Shown piece after piece: positions 7,565 to 16,210 of a DNA stretch of 64,000 nt. The stretch is from positions 310,001 to 374,000 of the forward strand of contig NZ_JAAMPJ010000003.1 of NCBI RefSeq assembly GCF_011067745.1. Direction: 5' to 3'. The notes below the pieces were generated by a model. That model was not told where the DNA came from, did not search any database, and saw only the letters and a list, made by a program, of their open reading frames with translations. The DNA is from Lentzea alba (GTDB taxonomy: Bacteria; Actinomycetota; Actinomycetes; Mycobacteriales; Pseudonocardiaceae). Within the stretch, counting starts at the first letter, position 1. The number at the start of each line of letters is the position of its first letter. Both the position numbers and the translations under genes were made by a program.

Positions 7565-8731
7565 GTGCGTCTAGTCATCGCCGGTCTGCTCGTCGCTGCC
7601 GCCGTCATCGTCGGGGTCGTCGTCAACGCCAACGATCCCCACGTCATCTTCGCCGCGGCGGCACCCCTTTTCGGCGACTGGCAGCCCCACCTCGGCCCCG
7701 GTACACCAGCAGCGATCCTCATCGCGTTCCTCGTCATCGCCAAGGGACCGGAGCTCGCACAGCACCGGTTCGCGTTGCCGATCGCCTATGCGACAGCAAC
7801 GGCGTTCACCTTCAGCCTGGCGATGATCGACGGCTGGAGCCGGTTCGTCACCAGGCTGACGACCGAGGACGAGTACCTCCACGAGGTACCTCGAATCACC
7901 GACATCCCGGCCATGCTGCAGGGATTCGCCGCGCGCATCCCGGACTTCCAGCCGGACTCGTGGACCACGCACGTCTCCGGGCACCCGCCGGGCGCGCTGC
8001 TCACGTTCGTCGCGCTGGACCGCATCGGGCTCGGCGGGGGAGCGGCGGCGTCGATCTTCTGCGTGCTGGTCGGATCGCTCGCGGTCGTGGCCATCCCGCT
8101 GACCATCAAGAACAACGCGGTGCTGCCGTTCCTGGTGCTGTTCCCCGGAGCGGTGTGGGTCGGGGTGTCGGCGGACGGCATGTTCATGGGCGTCGCGGCG
8201 GTCGGGATCTACCTGCTCACCAGGTGGCCGCTGCTGGGTGGCGTCGTGCTGGGCTGGTGCCTGTTCTTGTCGTACGGACTCGTCCTGCTCGCCCCGCTGG
8301 CACTCGTCGCCGTCGGCAGAAAGGTCGGCTGGGCGCTCGCGGGCGCGCTGGCCGTGGTGGGAGCGTTCGCACTCGCCGGTTTCTGGTGGCTCGACGGCTA
8401 CGAGCTCGTGAAACTCCGCTACTACCAGGGCATCGGCGACACCCGGCCGTACTGGTACTGGGTGTGGGCGAACCTCGCGGCGCTCGCGCTGGTGATCGGC
8501 CCGGCCGGGATCCGGGGTCTGCGGAGAGACAAGTGGGTCATCGCAGCAGCGGTTGCGATCCTGGCGGCCGACCTGTCGGGGCTGAGCAAGGCCGAGACCG
8601 AACGGATCTGGTTGTCGTTCGCGATCTGGTTGCTCGCCGGAACGGCGAAACTGGACAACCGGAGGAGGTGGCTCACCGCGCAGGCCGTCACGGCGCTGGC
8701 GGTGAACCACCTCGTGCTCACGAACTGGTGA
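7565..8731 (+). CDS. Multi-pass membrane protein, GT-C-like
   Basis: A 388-residue integral membrane protein from GTG 7565, with 10 to 12 hydrophobic segments and a large extracytoplasmic loop near residues 85-150 (TTEDEYLHEVPRITDIP...HVSGHPPGA). The acidic loop after the early helices and the HPPG motif recall polyprenyl-phosphate-dependent mannosyltransferases (GT-C fold), but no canonical DXD is certain. It is divergent from the GT2 operon across a 120-bp gap and converges with the epimerase gene by 14 bp. Role: sugar transfer on the outer membrane face, by inference. Confidence 0.7.
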   Translation: MRLVIAGLLVAAAVIVGVVVNANDPHVIFAAAAPLFGDWQPHLGPGTPAAILIAFLVIAKGPELAQHRFALPIAYATATAFTFSLAMIDGWSRFVTRLTTEDEYLHEVPRITDIPAMLQGFAARIPDFQPDSWTTHVSGHPPGALLTFVALDRIGLGGGAAASIFCVLVGSLAVVAIPLTIKNNAVLPFLVLFPGAVWVGVSADGMFMGVAAVGIYLLTRWPLLGGVVLGWCLFLSYGLVLLAPLALVAVGRKVGWALAGALAVVGAFALAGFWWLDGYELVKLRYYQGIGDTRPYWYWVWANLAALALVIGPAGIRGLRRDKWVIAAAVAILAADLSGLSKAETERIWLSFAIWLLAGTAKLDNRRRWLTAQAVTALAVNHLVLTNW

Positions 8732-9758
8732 CCGGCTCCCGCTGCGCGGCGAAGGCGAACTCCCGCACGCCCTCGGTGAACCCCACCTGAGCCTCGAAAC
8801 CCAGCACCTCCAACGCCTTCGCGGGCGACGCGACGACGTGCCGGACGTCGCCGGGCCGCGCCCCGCCCACGATCGCGGGCGTCGGACCGTCGCACGCCTC
8901 GGCCAGGGCGAAGGCCAGCTCACCGATCGTGTGCGGTGAGCCGGAACAGACGTTCACCGCCTCGAAGCCAGGCCGTGGTGAGGACAAGGCCAGCACGTTG
9001 GCCCGCGCCACGTCGGTGACGTGCACGAAGTCGCGCCGTTGCCGCCCGTCCTCCATCACGCTCGGGGGAACGCCGTTCCGCAGCGCCGACCGGAAGATCG
9101 ACGCGACACCGGCGTACGGGGTGTCGCGCGGCATCCGCGGGCCGTAGACGTTGTGGTACCGCAACGCCCAGACGCTGCCGCCGGTCTGCCGGGCCCACGC
9201 CACGGCGAGGTGTTCCTGAGCCAGTTTCGTTGCGGCGTAAGTGCTGCGAGGCTCCAGCGGAGCGTCCTCAGGCACCAGCTCGGACACGACGAAGTCGCCG
9301 CAGAAGCAGCGAGGTTCGTACACGCCACGAGCGAGGTCATCGGCAGACCGTTCGGCACGCACGATTCCGTGTGACAGACAGCGGTAGCGCCCCTCGCCGT
9401 AGACGACCATCGAGGACGCCAGCACCAGCCGGGACACGCCGGCCCGGTACATCTCGGCCAGCAACACCGCCGTGCCGAGGTCGTTGTGCCGCGCGTAAGA
9501 AGGCGCGTCGAACGGATCCACGCCGTGGCCGACCATCGCGGCCTGGTGACATACTGCATCCACAGTGGACAGAAGAGGCCGCAGGACTTCGGGAGAAGTG
9601 ACGTCGCCGACCACGAGTTCGTGGGTCAGCAGGGGAGCGGAGCCGTGTGCCTCGGGCAGCAACGCGTCGAGCAGGACGCACTCGTGGCCCTGTGCGGCCA
9701 GCTCGTCCGCGACGTGCGACCCGATGAACCCGGCCCCGCCGGTGATCAGTACTCGCAT
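8718..9758 (-). CDS. NAD-dependent sugar-nucleotide epimerase/dehydratase
   Basis: A 346-residue extended SDR. The N-terminal Rossmann motif is MRVLITGGAGFIGSHVADEL (GxxGxxG). The substrate region has HQAAMVGHG, SSMVVYGEG and the active-site pair in YAATKLAQEH (Tyr-x3-Lys), then RYHNVYGPRMPRDTPYAGVA, a motif of nucleotide-sugar 4-epimerases. The stretch EPRCFCGDFVVSELVPEDAP before the Tyr is longer than usual. It probably makes the sugar nucleotide used by the neighbouring transferases. The substrate is not determinable. Confidence 0.88.
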   Translation of the reverse strand: MRVLITGGAGFIGSHVADELAAQGHECVLLDALLPEAHGSAPLLTHELVVGDVTSPEVLRPLLSTVDAVCHQAAMVGHGVDPFDAPSYARHNDLGTAVLLAEMYRAGVSRLVLASSMVVYGEGRYRCLSHGIVRAERSADDLARGVYEPRCFCGDFVVSELVPEDAPLEPRSTYAATKLAQEHLAVAWARQTGGSVWALRYHNVYGPRMPRDTPYAGVASIFRSALRNGVPPSVMEDGRQRRDFVHVTDVARANVLALSSPRPGFEAVNVCSGSPHTIGELAFALAEACDGPTPAIVGGARPGDVRHVVASPAKALEVLGFEAQVGFTEGVREFAFAAQREPVTSS

Positions 9759-9810
9759 CCGTCGACCGTAGGACCATCCACCGCTCCGAGCGCCCTGAAG
9801 CGGTCGGCCG

Positions 9811-11127
9811 TCAGAACTCCGTAAGCTCCACGACGAACCGCGAGCCGTGCGGCGAGCGATCCTCCACCCACACCCGGCCGCCCAGTCGCAGCACGTGTTC
9901 GCGCACCAGCGCCAGCCCCAAGCCGCTGCCCGTGTCGTCACCCCGGCTGCCCGCCATGACGCCGCGCGCGAACCGTTCGAAGATCTGCTCCCGCAACGGC
10001 TCGGGCACCCCCGGCCCGGCGTCCTCCACCTCCAGCCGCACCCGCGAGCCGGAAACGCGCACCGCCACCAGCACCGCCCCGCCCGCATGGCGCTCGGCGT
10101 TGTCCAGCAGGTTGGTCAGCACCCGGTCGAGCCGCCGCCGGTCGCCGAGCACGACTGCGGGCTCGAGCGCAAGCGGAACCCCGGCACGGGTCGCGATCAC
10201 GTTGCGCACCAACGCGTCCAGCGCGATCTCCTCCGGCGGTGGATCATCGGTCTGGTCCGCGCGGGAGATCTCCAGCAGGTCCACCACCATCCGCGCGAAC
10301 CTGTCGACCTCCGAGGTCAGCAGTTCCAGCGCGGTCCCGGCGGTCCCCGGCAGGTGCTCGCGACGGCGGCGCAGGACCGCGCCCGCGTTCACCATCGTCG
10401 TCAACGGCGACCGCAGCTCGTGCGAGATGTCCGAGGCGAACCGGGCGTCCCGCAACGCCCGCTGCTCCAGCGCGTGCGCGGTCGAGTTGAACTTCGCGGC
10501 CAGCGCGGCCAGATCGGGGTCGTCCTGATCGGGCAGCCGGGCCCGGAGATCACCGCCGGCGATGCGCACCGCGGCGGAACTCAACTCCGCCAACGGTCGC
10601 AGCGCCCGCTTCGACGCCCACGAGCCCAGCGCCGCGCCGAGCAGTGCCGACCCGATCGTGCCGGCGATCAGCACCGCGCCGAGGAACCCGAACGTGCGAT
10701 CCAGTTGCTGCAACGGGAACAGCTCCACGTAGACCGCGTTGCCCGCCACCGGGAGCGTCACGGCGATGACGGGCAGCCCGGCCACGGTGATCCGCGACCG
10801 GCCCGGCGGGTGTTCCACGAGGTCGGCGGGCAGCTGGGACGCCTCGACCTTGCGGCCCGCGTTCACCTGACCGTCCGGGCCGATCACCAGGATCGACGAG
10901 TCCGGCCCGGTGGTGAGCCCGGTCAGCAGCTCGTCCAAGCCCGGTGAGGACAGCGACTTCTCGACCAGCCGCACGTTGACCTCGGCCTGCCGGGTCGCGC
11001 TCGCCTCCCGTTGCCGCAGCATGTAACCGGAGGCGAGGTTCCAGGTCGCGAACGCCAGCACGCTCGTGACGACCAGCAGGCCGAAGCCGAACGAGAGGGT
11101 GATCCGGCAGCGCAGGGTGAGTCTCAC
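9811..11127 (-). CDS. Two-component sensor histidine kinase (HAMP/HisKA)
   Basis: 438 residues from a GTG that overlaps the regulator stop (GTGA). Two membrane helices (about 12-32 and 150-172) flank a 115-residue extracytoplasmic sensor. Then come HAMP, HisKA with FASDISHELRSPLTT (the phospho-His), and HATPase with the N-box NLLDNAERHAGG, DAGPGVPE and GSGLGLALV. A standard class I kinase that pairs with the OmpR-type regulator directly upstream. The signal is unknown; neighbouring glycan genes and the GH64 glucanase suggest an envelope or carbohydrate cue. Confidence 0.94.
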   Translation of the reverse strand: MRLTLRCRITLSFGFGLLVVTSVLAFATWNLASGYMLRQREASATRQAEVNVRLVEKSLSSPGLDELLTGLTTGPDSSILVIGPDGQVNAGRKVEASQLPADLVEHPPGRSRITVAGLPVIAVTLPVAGNAVYVELFPLQQLDRTFGFLGAVLIAGTIGSALLGAALGSWASKRALRPLAELSSAAVRIAGGDLRARLPDQDDPDLAALAAKFNSTAHALEQRALRDARFASDISHELRSPLTTMVNAGAVLRRRREHLPGTAGTALELLTSEVDRFARMVVDLLEISRADQTDDPPPEEIALDALVRNVIATRAGVPLALEPAVVLGDRRRLDRVLTNLLDNAERHAGGAVLVAVRVSGSRVRLEVEDAGPGVPEPLREQIFERFARGVMAGSRGDDTGSGLGLALVREHVLRLGGRVWVEDRSPHGSRFVVELTEF

Positions 11128-11795
11128 GAGCGGATCCGATACCCGGTGCCGCGCACGGTGAGCAGCAACGCCGGATCGTCCGGGTTCGCCTCGATCTTGC
11201 GGCGCAGTCTCCTTATGTGCACGTCGAGCAGCCGAGTGTCACCAAAGTAGTCATATCCCCAAACCTTTTGCAGCAACTGTTCCCTGGTGACGATTCGGCC
11301 AGCCGCACCAGCGAGTTCCAGCAGCAGCCGGAATTCCGTTCTGGTCAGGTGAACGCGTTCACCCGCACGGTGTACGAGTCCTTCCTGCGGACGGATTTCC
11401 AGATCGCCGATCCGAACGGCTTCGCGACCGGGGCCACGCCGGCGCAACAACGCGCGGATGCGCGCGGCGAGAACGCTGGCCATCAACGGTTTCGTGACGT
11501 AGTCGTCCGCCCCGGCCTCCAGCCCGGCGATCATGTCACGGGCGTCGGTGCGCGCTGTCACCACGATTATCGGCAGGTCACCGCGTGCTCGGAGAGTCCG
11601 CACGACCTCCAGGCCGTCGATGCCGGGCAACGTCAGGTCGACCAGCACCACGTCGAACTGCTCCGTCTCCAAACGCCGAAATGCCTCTTCACCCGAAACC
11701 GCCTCGTCAACGGTGAAACCCTCATCGGACAAGGCGAGGCTCAAGGCCTGCCGGATTCGCTCGTCGTCTTCCACGAGCAGGACCCGTACGCACAC
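11124..11795 (-). CDS. OmpR/PhoB-family response regulator
   Basis: 223 residues. The receiver domain has the acidic pair in LLVEDDE, phospho-acceptor Asp in VVLVDLTLPG, Thr in VVTART and Lys in YVTKPL. A winged-helix Trans_reg_C domain ends RRLRRKIEANPDD...VRGTGYRI. The start is GTG 11795 with ribosome site GGAG five bases upstream. That site lies inside one arm of a 16-bp inverted repeat (11800-11846), so translation may be gated. It is cotranscribed with the kinase at 9811-11127. Confidence 0.94.
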   Translation of the reverse strand: MCVRVLLVEDDERIRQALSLALSDEGFTVDEAVSGEEAFRRLETEQFDVVLVDLTLPGIDGLEVVRTLRARGDLPIIVVTARTDARDMIAGLEAGADDYVTKPLMASVLAARIRALLRRRGPGREAVRIGDLEIRPQEGLVHRAGERVHLTRTEFRLLLELAGAAGRIVTREQLLQKVWGYDYFGDTRLLDVHIRRLRRKIEANPDDPALLLTVRGTGYRIRS

Positions 11796-11799
11796 AACG

Positions 11800-11846
11800 A
11801 CTCCACTGTGTGAGAGCCGCGGCGACGGCGTCTCACACAGTGGAGT
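11800..11846 (-). promoter_or_regulatory. 16-bp perfect inverted repeat over the response-regulator ribosome site
   Basis: ACTCCACTGTGTGAGA (11800-11815) is repeated inverted at 11831-11846 around a 15-nt GC-rich loop. In the minus-strand transcript the 3-prime arm contains GGAG, five bases before the GTG of the regulator. A hairpin would hide the ribosome site; alternatively it is the GH64 terminator (31 bp beyond the GH64 stop, no U tract) or an operator for the regulator dimer. Confidence 0.7.
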
Positions 11847-11877
11847 GAAAGTCGATCAAAAGCAAGAACGTTTCGGA

Positions 11878-13044
11878 TCAGAATGCGGTTAGCGTGACTT
11901 TTGCCGAACGCGGGTTGGGTTCGTGGACAAGTGACTCGAACGCGCCGACGTCGTCGAAGGCGAACCCGTAGGCCTTCCCGTCCACCATGTTGGCGTGCAC
12001 GATCTTCGAGAAGTGGTTCGTGGTCGCGCGGGTGTAGAACTCGCTTGCGTTGTACGTCGGCTGCGTGTGCAGGAAGCCGAGCGTCGACCGGTTGAGCGCG
12101 GCGCACAGCGACCGCGAGATCGCGCCGACGTCGTTGTTCGGTGCCGCGAGCCGGCCGTCGCAGTTGAGCACGTCCCGGGTGGACGGCTGCTGGAACGACG
12201 CGACCTGCTGGCCGGACGTGTTGGTGAAGTTGAGGACCCCGCCGCTGGTGCGGCCGGTGAACTTGCGGTTCGGCTCGTTCCGGTACGGCACCACCGTCAG
12301 CGGCGTGTTCTGGTACGTCGACCAGGTGCTGCTGACGTAGTTCGCGAAGTACGAGCCGGAGAACACGCCCGCGTCGAGGCCCTTGCTCGGGTTCAGCACG
12401 CGCAGCCGGGTGCCGTCTCCTCGCGTGTGGATCAGCCGCGCCCAGTCACCGCCGAGCTGCTGGTGCTGGTCGAAGACGCGGTTGCGGCCGTTGGACACCA
12501 GCTGGCCGGTCTTCTTCGTGGCACCGGCCTGCGAGGTCGTCTCGACCGCGTGGGGGACCGAGAACATGTCCACCTGCGAGCTGTTCAACCACAACCCGCC
12601 GCCGTTGTAGGTGAACTCGCTCCAGTCGAACAGGATGTCGCGGTTCGGGTCGCCCGGCGCCCACGGCGCGGGTTGCACCAGGCCGTTCGGCACCAGGGAG
12701 AACTTCAGCTTGTCCCGGAAGGACATGTAGAGCCGGCCGCCGGCCAGGTTGATCGGGATCTGCAGGGTCCGGCTGCCGCCGTTGCCGGGGCCGGGGATCG
12801 ACACGTCCGGTGCCGGCGTCGGCGGGTTGCCGCCCCCGGACCAGGGGGTGAACTGACCACTGGCGTTGACGTACCCGAGCCGGCCGCCCATCTCGCCGAA
12901 CACGTACAGGTGGACGGCGTCGCCGCGGCCCGAGTTGTTCGTGACGGTCAACGGGAGCAGGTTCGGTGGAGCCGCGTGTACAGGTGCAGACATCGTTGTC
13001 AGCCCAAGCAGGGCCGATGTCGCGAGCAGCAGGAGCTTGCGCAT
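11878..13044 (-). CDS. Secreted GH64 beta-1,3-glucanase
   Basis: 388 residues with a signal peptide ending near AAPVHAAP (residue 24). The thaumatin-like fold of GH64 is recognised from YVFGEMGGRLGYV and DWSEFTYNGGGLWLNSSQVD. The catalytic Glu (DWSE) and Asp (SQVD) are 16 residues apart, the same spacing as the known Glu/Asp pair of the Streptomyces matensis laminaripentaose-producing enzyme. It cleaves beta-1,3-glucan, likely fungal walls. No carbohydrate-binding module is attached. A CebR-like palindrome precedes it. Confidence 0.9.
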   Translation of the reverse strand: MRKLLLLATSALLGLTTMSAPVHAAPPNLLPLTVTNNSGRGDAVHLYVFGEMGGRLGYVNASGQFTPWSGGGNPPTPAPDVSIPGPGNGGSRTLQIPINLAGGRLYMSFRDKLKFSLVPNGLVQPAPWAPGDPNRDILFDWSEFTYNGGGLWLNSSQVDMFSVPHAVETTSQAGATKKTGQLVSNGRNRVFDQHQQLGGDWARLIHTRGDGTRLRVLNPSKGLDAGVFSGSYFANYVSSTWSTYQNTPLTVVPYRNEPNRKFTGRTSGGVLNFTNTSGQQVASFQQPSTRDVLNCDGRLAAPNNDVGAISRSLCAALNRSTLGFLHTQPTYNASEFYTRATTNHFSKIVHANMVDGKAYGFAFDDVGAFESLVHEPNPRSAKVTLTAF

Positions 13045-13077
13045 CGACTTATCTCCTCACTGAGACAGGGTTGTTCG

Positions 13078-13091
13078 TGAGAGCGCTCTCA
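13078..13091. promoter_or_regulatory. CebR-like LacI-family operator
   Basis: Perfect 14-bp palindrome TGAGAGCGCTCTCA, 33 bp upstream of the GH64 start. The Streptomyces CebR (cellulose utilisation) site is TGGGAGCGCTCCCA, differing at one symmetric position. Induction of the glucanase by an oligosaccharide effector is inferred. Confidence 0.72.
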
Positions 13092-13131
13092 TACTCAGCG
13101 TGATCGTGTTGATGTGTCAAGAATGGTCTTC

Positions 13132-14103
13132 ATGCGCGCACTGACGGTGGATCTTGCACGAGCCGGGTCCCTGACGTTGTCCGAACTGCCCGATCCTGAG
13201 CCCGGCCCGGACGAGCTGCTGGTGGAGGGGCTCGCGATCGGCATCTGCGGGACGGACCGGGAAATCGTGCGCGGTGAGTTCGGCGTCGGCCGAAGACTGG
13301 TGATCGGGCACGAGTCGCTGGGGCGGGTGATCAGCGGGCCGGGGTTCGCACCGGGGGATCTCGTCGCCGGAGTCGTCCGGCGGCCTGATCCGGTGCCGTG
13401 CCCGGCGTGTGCGCGCGGTGAGTTCGACATGTGCCTGAACGGGCAGTACACCGAGCGCGGGATCACCGATCTCGACGGCTACGGCTCGACGTTGTGGACG
13501 GTCCCGGCCGCGTATGCCGTCGGGGTCAGCTCTTCGACGGGTGTGCTCGTGGAGCCGGCCTCGGTGGTGGTCAAGGCGTGGGAGCGGCTGGACCGGCTGG
13601 CGTTGTTCGGGTTCGAGAGCGTGCTGGTGACCGGGGCGGGACCGATCGGGCTGCTGGCGGCGTTGATCGGGGTACAGCGCGGGCTCGACGTGCACGTGTT
13701 CGACCTGGCCGCGGACGGACCGAAGCCCGCGCTGGTGGAGTCGCTGGGCGCCACCTATCACCGGACGCTGCCGGACCACCGGATCGTGATCGAGGCGACC
13801 GGGGCGCCGTCGGTGGTCGCCCAGGTGCTCGGGCGGGACCTGGTGTGCCTGACCGGGGTGCCGTCCACTGAGGTCGTTCCGGTGGATCTCGGTCAGGTGA
13901 ACCGGGATCTGGTGCTGCACAACGGAATCGTGTTCGGAACCGTCAACGCGAACGTGCGGCACTACCGGGAGGCCTCGGCCGTGCTGGACCGGGCGGACGA
14001 CGCCTGGTTGCAGTCGATGATCACTCGGCGGGTTCCGCTGGAGTCCTATGCGGAGGCGTTCGAGACCCGGCCCGGTGACGTGAAGGTGGTGCTGGAGCTG
14101 TGA
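13132..14103 (+). CDS. Zinc-dependent glucose 1-dehydrogenase-like medium-chain dehydrogenase
   Basis: About 323 residues from ATG 13132 (MRALTVDLARAG). Catalytic zinc ligands: Cys in GICGTDRE, His-Glu in IGHESLG and Glu in LVEPASV. The structural-zinc lobe is reduced (CPACARGEFDMC, three Cys instead of four), as in the archaeal glucose-dehydrogenase branch. Rossmann motif VTGAGPIGLLAA follows. The LGQVNRDLVLHNGIVFGTVNAN segment near the C-terminus is typical of the Glu_dehyd_C family. It likely oxidises a free sugar with NAD(P). It lies divergent from the GH64 gene, so the operator may serve both. Confidence 0.82.
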   Translation: MRALTVDLARAGSLTLSELPDPEPGPDELLVEGLAIGICGTDREIVRGEFGVGRRLVIGHESLGRVISGPGFAPGDLVAGVVRRPDPVPCPACARGEFDMCLNGQYTERGITDLDGYGSTLWTVPAAYAVGVSSSTGVLVEPASVVVKAWERLDRLALFGFESVLVTGAGPIGLLAALIGVQRGLDVHVFDLAADGPKPALVESLGATYHRTLPDHRIVIEATGAPSVVAQVLGRDLVCLTGVPSTEVVPVDLGQVNRDLVLHNGIVFGTVNANVRHYREASAVLDRADDAWLQSMITRRVPLESYAEAFETRPGDVKVVLEL

Positions 14104-14133
14104 TCGCGGCTGTGAGAGCCGCAGCCTCCTAGG

Positions 14134-15066
14134 ATGCGGGACGTGGAACTGCGTCAACTCCGGTACTTCCTCGCGGTCGCCGAAGAGCTGCACTTCGGCC
14201 GGGCCGCGAGCCGTCTGCTGATTGCCGGGCCGTCGTTGTCGCAGCAGATCAAGGCGCTCGAACGCGATCTGGGCGTTCCGTTGTTCGCTCGTGACCGGCG
14301 CACGGTCGCGCTCACCGCCGCGGGCGCCGCACTGGTGCCCGAGGTGCGGGCGTTGCTCGAACGGGCCGAGGAGCTGCAACGGCACGCACGGCAGCTGTCC
14401 GGCTCACGGCCGGTGCGGATCGGGTACGTCAACTGGCTGCCGTCGGACCTCTCCGTACGCACGGCCGGTGTCGCGCAGCTCTACGTGGACGCGTGGGTCG
14501 TGCCGTCGCACCAACAGGCCGCACGGGTCGCCGACGGGAGCCTCGACCTGGCCGTGTGCTGGGTGCGCAACGACGACCTCGCCCAGTTGGGACTCACCGC
14601 GCGGCTGATCGGCGCGGACCGGCTCTACGCCGTGGCGGTCGGCACGGACACGAGTCCGGTGCGGGCCAAGGACATCGCGGTGCTGGTGGACGACGACGTC
14701 ACGTCGTGGCAGTCGTGGAACGTCTACGCCGAGGAGTTCGCCCGCGACACGGGCGCCGTCGTGCGACGCATCCACAACGGTGCCATCACCGGGCCCGCGT
14801 TCTTCGACCACGTCCGGGTGTGCACGACGCCGGTGCTCAACTCGCCCAAGGGACAGACCACGCCGCTGCCGCCGGATCTGGTGCAGCGCCCGGTGATCGA
14901 TCCCGAGGCGCTCTGGACGTGGTCGCTGGTCCGTCGCACCGACGAGGTCCGGGCGGACGTCATCGCCGCCGCGGAGGCGATCGCCCGCGACGTCGGTGAT
15001 CTCGGGTTGGGGCGCGAGGGCGTCTGGCTGCCCGCGGACGACCCCTACCGTGCGCTGCGAGGCTGA
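14134..15066 (+). CDS. LysR-family transcriptional regulator
   Basis: 310 residues. The N-terminal winged helix has [20 protein letters not shown] and [20 protein letters not shown]. The effector domain follows, starting near [15 protein letters not shown] 14134 is used, and GTG 14143 is an alternative. The substrate-binding half is normal in length. It may control the downstream SDR/SnoaL-like pair, which lies on the same strand 108 bp further on, but a divergent target, usual for LysR proteins, is lacking. Confidence 0.88.
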   Translation: MRDVELRQLRYFLAVAEELHFGRAASRLLIAGPSLSQQIKALERDLGVPLFARDRRTVALTAAGAALVPEVRALLERAEELQRHARQLSGSRPVRIGYVNWLPSDLSVRTAGVAQLYVDAWVVPSHQQAARVADGSLDLAVCWVRNDDLAQLGLTARLIGADRLYAVAVGTDTSPVRAKDIAVLVDDDVTSWQSWNVYAEEFARDTGAVVRRIHNGAITGPAFFDHVRVCTTPVLNSPKGQTTPLPPDLVQRPVIDPEALWTWSLVRRTDEVRADVIAAAEAIARDVGDLGLGREGVWLPADDPYRALRG

Positions 15067-15173
15067 GCCTCTCACGAAGGAGGAAACGGGTCGCAATTCC
15101 GCGAAATGAACTCGCGGGTGCGGGCCGTTGTGGCTGTCAGTTCCACTACTTCTCCTTCGAAAGCGAGTTGGAA

Positions 15174-15875
15174 ATGAGCAGCAAGGTCGCCATCGTGACG
15201 GGTGCGTCGCAGGGAATCGGTGCGGCACTCGTCCCGGCCTATCGCAAGCTCGGCTATTCGGTGGTGGCGGTCTCCCGCTCCATCGATTCCTCGAACGACC
15301 CCGAGGTGCTCACGATCCGCGCTGATCTCTCGAAGCCCGGTGAGGGCGCGCGGGTCGTCGAGGAGACGCTGGCCCGGTTCGGCCGGGTCGACAGCCTCGT
15401 CAACAACGCGGGCATCTTCGTCGCCAAGCCGTTCACCGAGTACACCGACGAGGACTTCGCCGCCGTCACCGGCACGAACCTGGTCGGCTTCTTCGACATC
15501 ACCCGCGCCGCCGTCGCGGCGATGGACACCACCGGCGGGCACGTGGTGAACGTGTCCACGAGCCTCGTCGACCACGCGTTGTCGGCGGTCCCGGCGGCGC
15601 TCGCGGTGCTGACCAAGGGCGGTCTGAACGCCGTCACGAAGTCGCTGGCGATCGAGTACGCGGCGCGGAACATCCGCTTCAACACGGTCGCGCTCGGCAT
15701 CGTCCGCACGCCGATGCACGCCCCGGAGACCCACGACGCGCTGGCCGGACTGCACCCGGTCGGCCGCATCGGTGAGATCGACGAGGTCGTGGACGCGATC
15801 ACCTTCCTGGAACAGGCCGGCTTCGTCACGGGCGAGATCCTGCACGTCGACGGCGGCCAGAGCGCGGGGCACTGA
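15174..15875 (+). CDS. Short-chain dehydrogenase lacking the catalytic Tyr
   Basis: 233 residues with TGASQGIGAAL (cofactor glycine motif), NNAGIFV and VVNVSTS (active-site Ser region). The usual YxxxK pair reads AVLTK: the Lys is there but Ala replaces Tyr four residues before. The C-terminus GEILHVDGGQSAGH is normal. Either this belongs to an SDR subfamily without the Tyr, with altered chemistry, or it is a non-catalytic homologue. It is cotranscribed with the SnoaL-like gene one base downstream. Confidence 0.85.
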   Translation: MSSKVAIVTGASQGIGAALVPAYRKLGYSVVAVSRSIDSSNDPEVLTIRADLSKPGEGARVVEETLARFGRVDSLVNNAGIFVAKPFTEYTDEDFAAVTGTNLVGFFDITRAAVAAMDTTGGHVVNVSTSLVDHALSAVPAALAVLTKGGLNAVTKSLAIEYAARNIRFNTVALGIVRTPMHAPETHDALAGLHPVGRIGEIDEVVDAITFLEQAGFVTGEILHVDGGQSAGH

Positions 15876-15876
15876 C

Positions 15877-16209
15877 ATGAGCGTCGAGAAGGTGCTGGAC
15901 CGGTGGAAGGACGCCGTGGACGCGCACGATCCGCGGCGCGTGGCGTCGAACTTCACCGAGGACGCGATTTTCCAGGGGCTCAAGCCGTACGGGGTCGGGC
16001 GAGCGGCGATCGCCGCCTACTACGATTCCCAGCCGATCGGGTTGAGAGCCGAGTACAAGATTCTCGAAACCCGCGAGTTCGCTGATGATTTGACGCTCGG
16101 TCATGTGAACGTCGATTTCACGCGTCCCGACGGAACGGTGATCAACGTCCACCTGAGCGTGCTCGTGCGGGGAGACCTGATAGCGCACTACCAGGTCTCC
16201 CGGCTCTGA
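15877..16209 (+). CDS. SnoaL/NTF2-like protein
   Basis: 110 residues with the SnoaL-like pattern: VLDRWKDAVDAHDPRRVASN, FTEDAIFQGLKPYGVGRAAI and a C-terminal beta sheet ending GDLIAHYQVSRL. The cone-shaped fold binds small hydrophobic ligands and often acts as an isomerase, cyclase or hydrolase. It starts one base after the SDR stop. The pair could act in sequence on one small molecule (inference). Confidence 0.78.
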   Translation: MSVEKVLDRWKDAVDAHDPRRVASNFTEDAIFQGLKPYGVGRAAIAAYYDSQPIGLRAEYKILETREFADDLTLGHVNVDFTRPDGTVINVHLSVLVRGDLIAHYQVSRL

Positions 16210-16210
16210 G

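Noticed and set aside
15061-15173. ACGAAGGAGGAAACGG after the LysR gene as a ribosome site for a short gene
   Set aside because: No adequate reading frame follows before the SDR start; more likely part of the leader.
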